Source of the DNA: CAYLOP01 sp964385305
GTDB taxonomy: Bacteria; Chloroflexota; Anaerolineae; Anaerolineales; E44-bin32
Direction of reading: 5' to 3'
DNA: 12,695 nucleotides
NCBI GenBank assembly: GCA_964385305.1
Contig: CAYLOP010000088.1
Span: 1-12,695, forward strand
Below are positions 6,596 through 11,735 of the stretch, piece by piece (position 1 is the stretch's first letter; each line of letters begins with the position of its first letter). Made by a program: the position numbers and the translations under genes. The notes under the pieces are model-generated. The model searched no databases and was not told where the DNA came from. It was given only the letters and a program-made list of their open reading frames with translations.

Positions 6596-6727
6596 CTACA
6601 TCAGGAGGCTGATCACAAAGGAGGCAATGACGGCGATAGCGACGAATGCAAAAAGGACTTGCTGCAATCGTATGCGACGCTTCTGCCTCTCACTGATCTT
6701 CGCGGTCTTCTTTTTCTTGCTTGCCAT
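6596..6727 (-). CDS. Small single-span membrane protein (43 aa), unknown function
   Basis: The minus strand encodes 43 residues. The first 22 are strongly basic (MASKKKKTAK, then ISERQKRRIRLQQ), followed by a hydrophobic helix at about 24-43 (VLFAFVAIAVIASFVISLLM) that ends the protein. The positive-inside rule predicts a cytoplasmic N-terminus and a single membrane span. An AGAGG Shine-Dalgarno lies 6 nt before the ATG, and the reading frame has clear coding character (Lys-rich start, clean helix). I do not recognise a family. It could be a small stress or secretion-associated protein. It lies 151 nt upstream of tpx on the same strand. Confidence 0.72.
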   Translation of the reverse strand: MASKKKKTAKISERQKRRIRLQQVLFAFVAIAVIASFVISLLM

Positions 6728-6853
6728 GCAACGCCTCTACAGGCATGATACCATGCCCTACCAGGGACGTCCAGAAGGGTCAGGATGTGGCGCCAAGGAT
6801 GTTGAAGTAGAGGGCGGATTATCACGAGTTGGTGTTGGCGGCCCTTGGTATAG

Positions 6854-6886
6854 ATTATATACAAGCGCGTTGAGAATCCGTTGAGA
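6854..6886 (-). promoter_or_regulatory. -10 box with 11-bp-spaced direct repeats upstream of the 43-aa gene
   Basis: On the minus strand a perfect TATAAT (6854-6859) is preceded, 9 bp upstream, by two TCTCAAC repeats (plus-strand GTTGAGA at 6869-6875 and 6880-6886) spaced 11 bp start to start. They occupy the -35 region, where no -35 consensus exists. This geometry resembles PhoB/OmpR-type tandem boxes, but the sequence does not match a known box. Confidence 0.35.
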
Positions 6887-7029
6887 GAATATAAATAAAA
6901 TAATCCCATAAAGATGACTCGAATGGTCTGAATTGTGCAGGGTGATGGGGTGTTCCTTCTCAAGCGCCGGTATGTGAGTGAATGGCAACTGACCGCGCAT
7001 CGCCTCTGGTAAACCTACCGAGTCAACTG

Positions 7030-7055
7030 ACCGGTGAGGCATAAGCCTCACCGGT
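7030..7055. repeat. Perfect 11-bp hairpin with 4-nt loop
   Basis: ACCGGTGAGGC (7030-7040) pairs perfectly with GCCTCACCGGT (7045-7055) around ATAA, extendable by two G-U pairs. On the plus strand a T-rich stretch (TTGTATTTC) follows, on the minus strand none does. No plus-strand gene precedes it, so its role is unclear; it may close the long-prepilin transcript about 215 nt past its stop. Confidence 0.5.
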
Positions 7056-7269
7056 TGTATTTCAGATTTATTCCTCGATAAGCTTGTGGTTAATCTGGTG
7101 TGATAGGAAGCTCCTCAATAAGGCTGAACAGCTTATCCGTAAAACGCGTCGCCAGCTGAAGGCTTAGGACGCAACATCTGGACGAATTCGTGGGGGGAAG
7201 AGACTTGGAGGGTTGATGACTTTCCTGCAATTAATCCGAATTTGAACTCATGCGGGTTCTCTTCTACGT

Positions 7270-7752
7270 CTATGTATCGATCTCATATGTTGTGTAGCCT
7301 GCGTTATACGAACCAATTGTGAGTGTCTCTGGGATCTCATCTTCAGAGACGGAGATGTTTATCTTGAATACCCTGCTCGAACCCTGGCGCTCCATCTCTC
7401 CATACCCAATAACCCTCATGATATCTTCACAACCCTTTGGGGCCTTGACTTTTACAAATAAGTTGCCCTTTTTTTTCTGATACTTCACTTTAAGGACGTT
7501 CGGCCCTGCGCCGGCATCTGGAGCAGTTCCCGTACATATCACGGCTCCGGGGTCTAAAGTCTCGATAGGAATACAGAACGCTTCCTTGACGGCTGGTCCA
7601 ACTGCTACGAGGGAGACAGTCCCTACGAGGGAAATAAGCACAAGGATCAATGAATATTCGACTAAGCCCTGTCCGCGTTCGCTGGCGTTTTGCCGGGACG
7701 GGAAAATGTGGTTGGATGTGCGAGTGATCTGTTTGAATTGTGGTTTAATCAT
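7270..7752 (-). CDS. Flp-like prepilin with long C-terminal domain (160 aa)
   Basis: The ATG at 7752 has GAGG 7 nt upstream and gives 160 residues. The leader runs to Gly27, and the predicted cut is before QGLVEYSLILVLISLVGTV, with Glu at +5 and Tyr at +6, the same Flp signature as the 48-aa pilin at 5517-5663. Instead of ending after the helix (to about residue 55), it continues with about 100 residues: a Cys pair (FCIP ... VICTG), a Gly/Ala/Pro linker, then a basic beta-rich domain (NVLKVKYQKKKGNLFVKVKA, later FKINISVSEDEIP). This is much longer than classical Flp and may be a minor pilin or tip/adhesin subunit. A longer frame reaching 7905 adds 51 unconserved residues and starts upstream of the likely promoter, so it is rejected. 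Confidence 0.85.
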   Translation of the reverse strand: MIKPQFKQITRTSNHIFPSRQNASERGQGLVEYSLILVLISLVGTVSLVAVGPAVKEAFCIPIETLDPGAVICTGTAPDAGAGPNVLKVKYQKKKGNLFVKVKAPKGCEDIMRVIGYGEMERQGSSRVFKINISVSEDEIPETLTIGSYNAGYTTYEIDT

Positions 7753-7855
7753 CTCTCTACCTCTGTCTGTCGCCTTGTCCGGAAACCCCCGAATTGGTAA
7801 GACTGGTCGCCGGGTAGTGTCTTGGGTGGTGTCCCATGATGCTCCTTTGCTTGGC

Positions 7856-7861
7856 ATTATA
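7856..7861 (-). promoter_or_regulatory. -10 box (TATAAT) of the long prepilin gene
   Basis: A perfect TATAAT on the minus strand lies about 104 bp upstream of the prepilin ATG. The expected -35 position (7879-7884, ACCCCA) is poor, suggesting an activator-dependent promoter. An alternative weak promoter, TTGATG-N16-TATAAC, lies at 7971-7998. Confidence 0.45.
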
Positions 7862-7890
7862 GAAGGGCTGATATGCGTTGGGGTGGGTTT

Positions 7891-7928
7891 GCAAGGTGCT
7901 GGCAAGCATCTTGTAAGGCGGGTGCAAG
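7891..7928 (-). promoter_or_regulatory. Four direct repeats of CTTGC at exact 11-bp spacing
   Basis: Plus-strand GCAAG, GCAAG, GTAAG and GCAAG start at 7891, 7902, 7913 and 7924, each exactly 11 bp apart (CTTGC/CTTAC on the minus strand). The array ends 6 bp upstream of the expected -35 position of the prepilin promoter, that is about -42 to -79. Helically phased direct repeats of this kind are typical of OmpR/PhoB-family response-regulator sites. The regulator itself is not in the window. Confidence 0.5.
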
Positions 7929-7994
7929 TTTTGAGGGGGTTGAGCGTCGTGAAGATCGATTCTGGCTAGTGTTATAGAAGAGGTGAGGGAGGCA

Positions 7995-8570
7995 TCAATC
8001 GACTATGATCTCCGAAGAGGGTTTGAATGCATTGACCCAATAGTTGAAATCCCCGCGCTGAATCTCTGCGCGCGCTCCGAGGTTTTCCAATTGGGTGGCG
8101 ATGTGATCCGCGTGCACAAAATGGCTGCGAAAGAGGGCAAGTTTTTCTCCAAGAGCGATCAGCTTGACGTTAAAATTACGGATGTCCGGCTCCTCGATGA
8201 CAAGCCAACCGCCTGGTGAGAGTAGGCGCCAAAGTTCCAATATGCTCGCTTGCTGATGCGCGAAATGGTGATAGGCGTCTACGGCGATGATGCGTGTGAA
8301 GCTTTGCGCTGGGAATGGCATTTTCTCGGCTCGAGCCCATGTGACAGAAAGACCGGCTTTATCTCGCGCCTGCTGGAGCATCTTCATAGAGGAATCCACG
8401 ACCACAACTTGATCGATGAGGTGATCCAGTTGCTGCGTGATGCGACCCGTCCCACCACCTGCATCAAGCAGGCGACCCGAGGCCGGCAACCTCGCAGCAG
8501 CGATGAGAGTGGATACATCGGGCGGACGTATAAGCAGGTCATACAGCGGGGCGAGAATGTCGAAATGCAA
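7995..8570 (-). CDS. Class I SAM-dependent methyltransferase (UbiE/type 11-like)
   Basis: The 191-aa product starts MHFDILAPLYD, the usual opening of UbiE-like methyltransferases. Motif I is LLDAGGGTGR (34-43), and Asp59 in VVVDSSMKML binds the SAM ribose. VDAYHHF and LSPGGWLVIEEPD complete the Rossmann core. The start codon is TTG at 8570, chosen because AGGGAG lies 5 nt upstream and no ATG exists near the conserved N-terminus. The substrate cannot be predicted; quinone, small-molecule or cofactor methylation are all possible. It follows the DUF6125-like gene by 23 nt and is almost certainly co-transcribed with it. Confidence 0.9.
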   Translation of the reverse strand: MHFDILAPLYDLLIRPPDVSTLIAAARLPASGRLLDAGGGTGRITQQLDHLIDQVVVVDSSMKMLQQARDKAGLSVTWARAEKMPFPAQSFTRIIAVDAYHHFAHQQASILELWRLLSPGGWLVIEEPDIRNFNVKLIALGEKLALFRSHFVHADHIATQLENLGARAEIQRGDFNYWVNAFKPSSEIIVD

Positions 8571-8593
8571 AGTAGCTCCCTACTAGCTAAGCC

Positions 8594-9139
8594 TTATGAA
8601 GGCTGAGAATCTTCACCGACTTCCGGGATCGTGAACTCCCACGCACAGACAAATGCGTCGGGATGTGGGTCGGGTGGGCAGGCAATACATCTCGTTTGAA
8701 TGCGGGGATCGATGGTGCGTGCGAAGCCTCCGTATTCTACAAGGCCAACCGATTTACATGGGAAATCGGGGAGTCCTTTTCGGTGTCGAGCGGATTGAAC
8801 CCGGCAATCGTTCATCTCAAAGCGCAGCGTATTTTCATCCAGCCATGTTATCGATTGCACGTTGATATTGGCATAGAGACGGAACCCGAGGGCTTTCTCA
8901 AGCGCTTTCAGACCGCCGCCAGCTTCAATCCCATGGCGCTCCATGATGCGCTTGGCTTCGACCACGGTAAATCTTTCCCAGGCTTCCGCGTCAAGTTGGA
9001 TGGCTACTTGTATGCCATAGTGGCGTTCAGCGGCTTGAAACCATAAGCCGTCATGCGCCAACCAATTCTTGGAGGCGTCTTCTAGCATTTCGATGAGTGT
9101 ATCCTTGTCCAGTTTGTTGAGGCGGTCGCGGTTCGACAT
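8594..9139 (-). CDS. DUF6125-like cysteine-rich protein, unknown function
   Basis: The 181-aa product appears to belong to the DUF6125 family; the name is from memory and could not be checked by search. The N-terminal part is helical with the motif WLAHDGLWF (26-34) and VVEAKRIMERHGIE. The C-terminal half carries the signature DCRVQSARHRKGLPDFPC, then VEYGGFARTIDPRIQTRCIACPP split across 134-156, and a final CAWEF. Cysteines 112, 128, 151, 154 and 165 could ligate a metal or cluster or form an active site. There is no signal peptide and no membrane segment. The ATG has AAGGAGG about 5 nt upstream and a promoter at 9162-9190. The next gene is a UbiE-like methyltransferase, which suggests a shared small-molecule pathway. 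Confidence 0.8.
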   Translation of the reverse strand: MSNRDRLNKLDKDTLIEMLEDASKNWLAHDGLWFQAAERHYGIQVAIQLDAEAWERFTVVEAKRIMERHGIEAGGGLKALEKALGFRLYANINVQSITWLDENTLRFEMNDCRVQSARHRKGLPDFPCKSVGLVEYGGFARTIDPRIQTRCIACPPDPHPDAFVCAWEFTIPEVGEDSQPS

Positions 9140-9161
9140 TTGCCCTCCTTTTCCAGCCGAT

Positions 9162-9190
9162 ACTATACAGGGTTCCTAACTGAAAGTCCA
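9162..9190 (-). promoter_or_regulatory. Promoter of the DUF6125-methyltransferase operon
   Basis: On the minus strand TGGACT (9185-9190) and TATAGT (9162-9167) are separated by 17 bp. The predicted start near 9155 leaves a leader of only about 16 nt, just enough for the AAGGAGGG ribosome-binding site. Confidence 0.55.
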
Positions 9191-9362
9191 CGATCAACTA
9201 CGGGTGCTCCGATGGGGGGTTATGTGAATATCGAAAACGGACCTGCGGAGAACACGTGCACTGTGGAGCATGCAGTTTCGACTGGCAGCTTTCATCTATC
9301 TCGTCATGCATACTACAATGAGGATGTAATTTAATGAGAGCGCTCGATCGAGAGGAAGTGGA

Positions 9363-9845
9363 ATGAAGGCCATAACCGTCCGGAATTCTAGTGAGAAAGA
9401 TAAACCTTGGATCAAGGATGTACTCAAGGATCATTGGGGGTCCACCGAAGTTGTGTCTCGGGAGCGAGTGCATCATGCCGGACAATTACCTGCCTTCGTC
9501 GCCGAGAGAGATGGAGAGCGGTTGGGCTTCCTCACATACGACCTTGACGAGGAAGCGTGTGAGATCGTAACGATCAACAGCCTAAGCGAGGGGAGCGGTG
9601 TCGGTACAGCTCTCCTGCAGGCAGTGTGTGACGCGGCGAGAAAGGCCGGCTGCAAGCGATTATGGCTGATCACCACCAACGACAATATGGATGCGCTGCG
9701 TTTCTACCAAAAGCGCGGTCTTTATCTTGTGGCTTTGCACCGTGATGCCGTCTTGGAATCCCGAGCGTTAAAACCAAGCATCCCTGCAACTGGCCGGGAT
9801 GGCATTCCCATTCGGGATGAGATCGAGCTTGAAATGCGGTTGTAG
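9363..9845 (+). CDS. GNAT-family N-acetyltransferase
   Basis: The 160-aa product has the GNAT acetyl-CoA fold. Strand 4 is followed by motif A EGSGVGTALLQAV (76-88), the pyrophosphate-binding loop, with helix 3 after it. LWLITTNDNMDALRFYQKRG (100-119) is motif B with the conserved Asn and Tyr. The acceptor is unknown; GNATs acetylate antibiotics, amino acids or protein N-termini. The C-terminal 35 residues (RALKPSIPATGRDGIPIRDE and on) recur in a bacterial GNAT subgroup in my recollection, without an assigned substrate. GAGG lies 7 nt before the ATG. It is divergent from the DUF6125 operon and convergent with the FAD oxidoreductase. A weak -10 (TACAAT, 9314-9319) is the only promoter sign. 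Confidence 0.93.
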   Translation: MKAITVRNSSEKDKPWIKDVLKDHWGSTEVVSRERVHHAGQLPAFVAERDGERLGFLTYDLDEEACEIVTINSLSEGSGVGTALLQAVCDAARKAGCKRLWLITTNDNMDALRFYQKRGLYLVALHRDAVLESRALKPSIPATGRDGIPIRDEIELEMRL

Positions 9846-9907
9846 GGTAGTGGATAGATCCACACGTCGTCTGGAATATGTGCGGCAGCAAACCGTCCGA
9901 TTGATGC

Positions 9908-10117
9908 TCAGTGCCAGGTGCTATCGTAAGCATGCTCCCCTTTTAGGCGTTCCCCTTTGGTGAAACGCTCCAGGTAGAACGGCGAGATATCCAATGTCTT
10001 CGCCTCCCCATCCAGGATCAGTTCCACCATGCATTCGCCAACGGCGGGTGCGAGTTTAAAACCCGTACCGCTGAACCCGCACACCAGGTAGAAACCCTGT
10101 GGTCCGGCCTGACCGAG
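9908..10117 (-). pseudogene. C-terminal remnant of the FAD oxidoreductase beyond an in-frame TGA
   Basis: Directly after the TGA at 10118-10120 the same frame continues for 69 codons: LGQAGPQGFYLVCGFSGTGF, then KLAPAVGECMVELILDGEAK, and on to a final TGA at 9908-9910. This is the expected C-terminal FAD-binding end of the DadA/SoxB family (GFSGTGFKLAPAVG motif), so the reading frame was intact until a single stop. The remnant has no start signal of its own. Confidence 0.85.
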
Positions 10118-11077
10118 TCACGCGCGTTGATCGGGGGTGATCCCGTCAATGCCGGTCTGGGTGCTTTGGAGTGAACCACGCTCCATGGCAGGGATGCGCC
10201 TGCAAATACGGTCAGCGGCTCTCTCTGCGAAACCCTGCCGTGCGTAGTCGTGGCCGAAATCGGGGGGTTGGCCGATGGGATTGTCGTCCTCCAGACCAAC
10301 CAGCGTCAGGTTTCCGGTTTCGGGGCGGAAGTACATGTCGTTGATATCATCGATGACGGCTGGATGGGGCAAGTGCAGGCTGGTAGGGCGACGGGTGAAC
10401 ATGGTCTCGTGACGCCAGGTATCTACGGGGAGGTCGAGCCCGACCATGCGACCAATTTCGGCGGCCCATGCCCCGGCAGCATTCACTACAATGGACGCAG
10501 AAAAGCTCCCCTGATTGGTGCCCGCACCGGTCACTGTGGAATCGGTCGTGTGCACTTCGACGACTTCGCAACCTTGTATCAAGCGAGCGCCCTTCAACCT
10601 CGCAGCCTGCATGAAGCCCTGAGTGGTGCCGCCTGGATCCGCATAACCTGATTCGGGCTCATATGCTGCAATGTCGAAGTCGTCGCATCTGAAAGACGGT
10701 GCAAGGCGGTGTACGTCATCGTTCCGAACGAGCAGGCTGGGGATGCCGATGGTTTGGTGCATGGTGACGTTGGCCTTCAATTGTGTTGTATAGTCTTGTT
10801 TGATGAGTTGGATAAACCCTGTGCGTGTGAACCCACAATCGCCCCCAACGATCTCGTCCCAGTTTCGGAAGTACTGGAAGGATAACCATGCCAGGTGTGA
10901 CTCGAGCTCGAGATCATAATGCATACGCACAAGCCCGCTGGAGTGGCCCGTCGCGCCGGCGGCTAAGGTTTTCCTTTCGAGCACCAGCGCCTGGACGCCT
11001 CGCAAGGCGAAGTGGTAGGCGAGGCTGGCGCCGTGAATCCCGCCCCCGATGATGATGACATCCCAAGCATGCTTCAT
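10118..11077 (-). CDS. FAD-dependent oxidoreductase (DadA/SoxB family), truncated by in-frame TGA
   Basis: The first 319 residues form most of a glycine/D-amino-acid oxidase-like flavoenzyme, which oxidises amine or amino-acid C-N bonds with FAD. VIIIGGGIHGASLAYHF (7-23) is the Rossmann GxGxxG motif, Glu34 in VLERK binds the adenosine ribose, and GHSSGLVRMHYD follows. VVNAAGAWAAEIG is the second FAD motif and GIDGITPDQRA marks the C-terminal region. There the frame meets TGA where the family has a hydrophobic residue before LG; with the downstream remnant the protein would be about 389 aa, normal length. The ATG at 11077 fits the family N-terminus. Its Shine-Dalgarno is weak, but a TATAAT lies 49 nt upstream. 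Loss of the last 70 residues should inactivate it unless the stop is a sequencing error. Confidence 0.85.
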   Translation of the reverse strand: MKHAWDVIIIGGGIHGASLAYHFALRGVQALVLERKTLAAGATGHSSGLVRMHYDLELESHLAWLSFQYFRNWDEIVGGDCGFTRTGFIQLIKQDYTTQLKANVTMHQTIGIPSLLVRNDDVHRLAPSFRCDDFDIAAYEPESGYADPGGTTQGFMQAARLKGARLIQGCEVVEVHTTDSTVTGAGTNQGSFSASIVVNAAGAWAAEIGRMVGLDLPVDTWRHETMFTRRPTSLHLPHPAVIDDINDMYFRPETGNLTLVGLEDDNPIGQPPDFGHDYARQGFAERAADRICRRIPAMERGSLQSTQTGIDGITPDQRA

Positions 11078-11119
11078 GGCGAATTCCGATATAGACCCGC
11101 TGTGATAAAACGAGCTTGA

Positions 11120-11137
11120 GGGGCAATTATAGGGGCA
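11120..11137 (-). promoter_or_regulatory. -10 box flanked by GGGGCA direct repeats
   Basis: A perfect TATAAT on the minus strand (11126-11131) lies 49 bp upstream of the oxidoreductase ATG; the -35 (TTCCCT, 11149-11154, 17-bp spacer) is poor. Plus-strand GGGGCA occurs at 11120-11125 and 11132-11137, immediately on both sides of the -10, and could be a repressor site. Confidence 0.45.
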
Positions 11138-11187
11138 GGATGTGCGGAAGGGAAGAATGCTCGACCATGTACCATGTACGGCATGAG

Positions 11188-11287
11188 NNNNNNNNNNNNN
11201 NNNNNNNNNNNNNNNNNNNNNNNNNNNNNNNNNNNNNNNNNNNNNNNNNNNNNNNNNNNNNNNNNNNNNNNNNNNNNNNNNNNNNNN
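11188..11287. other. Assembly gap (100 Ns)
   Basis: Exactly 100 N characters, the conventional placeholder for a scaffold gap of unknown size. Any open reading frame drawn across it is unsupported. The left flank ends with a tandem ACCATGT ACCATGT (around 11165-11178). Confidence 0.98.
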
Positions 11288-11366
11288 CTTCAAGGAGCTT
11301 TGCAACGTTTTCTTGAAAATTACGTAGATCGTAGTGAGTGTGATGAATTTAAATGGGAGGTTAACC

Positions 11367-11585
11367 ATGTCTAATGAAGGACGACGTCTCTATCGTTCGC
11401 GTGGGGATCGAATGATCGCGGGTGTATGTGCAGGATTGGGTGAGTATTTCGAGGTTGACCCAACCGTGATACGTCTCCTCGCCGTAGCCGGCGCTTTCCT
11501 GAACCCACCAGGGGCTGTAATGGCCTACTTGATCATGACCATCGTCGTACCGCAGGAACCGTACGGCGACATTGCAACAAGCTAA
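11367..11585 (+). CDS. PspC-domain small membrane protein
   Basis: The 72-aa product is essentially one PspC domain: RRLYRSRGDRMIAGVCAGLG (6-25), then EYFEVDPTVIRLLAV, and a hydrophobic segment at about 34-62 ending in TIVVPQE. PspC proteins belong to envelope-stress (phage-shock) responses in enterobacteria, but stand-alone PspC-domain proteins are widespread and mostly uncharacterised. The ATG at 11367 is preceded by GGGAGG with 6-nt spacing; an in-frame ATG at 11334 lacks this and adds non-family residues. No pspA or other psp gene is in view, and the upstream sequence is cut by the assembly gap. Two hairpins follow the stop codon. Confidence 0.92.
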   Translation: MSNEGRRLYRSRGDRMIAGVCAGLGEYFEVDPTVIRLLAVAGAFLNPPGAVMAYLIMTIVVPQEPYGDIATS

Positions 11586-11596
11586 GACGGCATACC

Positions 11597-11614
11597 TTTG
11601 GGGATCTCCCCAAA
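11597..11614 (+). repeat. Palindromic hairpin 12 nt after the PspC gene
   Basis: TTTGGGGA (11597-11604) and TCCCCAAA (11607-11614) form a near-continuous palindrome, in practice a 7-bp stem with a 4-nt loop. It is the first of two tandem hairpins behind the PspC gene. Confidence 0.5.
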
Positions 11615-11628
11615 TCGGTGGTCGCGTA

Positions 11629-11666
11629 AGGCCCTCGCATGTTTGTAGCGAGGGCCTCTTATATTA
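11629..11666 (+). terminator. Strong hairpin terminator between the convergent PspC and S41 genes
   Basis: AGGCCCTCGC (11629-11638) pairs perfectly with GCGAGGGCCT (11648-11657) around a 9-nt loop, followed on the plus strand by the T-rich CTTATATT. On the minus strand the tail is less T-rich, so it mainly ends the PspC transcript but may also serve the S41 gene. Confidence 0.75.
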
Positions 11667-11735
11667 CCGATTTATAATGTTTGAAGCGAACGATTCGATT
11701 GAAGGCCTATGCGTGTATCGAATCCCCCCATTTCA

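Larger units (their letters stand above)
6728..7269. other. 542-bp intergenic region
   Basis: No convincing gene was found on either strand. It holds the leader of the 43-aa gene, a TATAAT box with 11-bp direct repeats (6854-6886), a perfect hairpin (7030-7055) and a pair of GATAAGCT/AGCTTATC arms (7077-7084, 7130-7137). The stretch 7140-7269, 3' of the long prepilin gene, shows no intrinsic terminator. Confidence 0.5.

Noticed and set aside
6094..6612. 172-codon plus-strand open frame across tpx
   Set aside because: Antisense to tpx, whose active-site motifs are unambiguous.
6613..6963. 116-codon minus-strand open frame overlapping the 43-aa gene in another frame
   Set aside because: Irregular composition, no ribosome-binding site seen, and the 43-aa frame has better coding character.
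7753..7905. N-terminal extension of the long prepilin to 7905
   Set aside because: It starts upstream of the -10 box, has no conserved content, and would place the leader far outside normal length.
9140..9334. 64-codon plus-strand open frame between the DUF6125 and GNAT genes
   Set aside because: It starts in the ribosome-binding site of the divergent gene and shows no domain or start signal.
10118..10120. Selenocysteine reading of the TGA in the oxidoreductase
   Set aside because: The family has a hydrophobic residue there, not Cys, no SECIS-like hairpin was evident immediately downstream, and TGA is used as a normal stop by other genes here.
10118..11368. A 416-residue open frame running through the N gap into the oxidoreductase
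   Set aside because: It exists only because Ns translate as X. The family N-terminus and a TATAAT box place the start at 11077.
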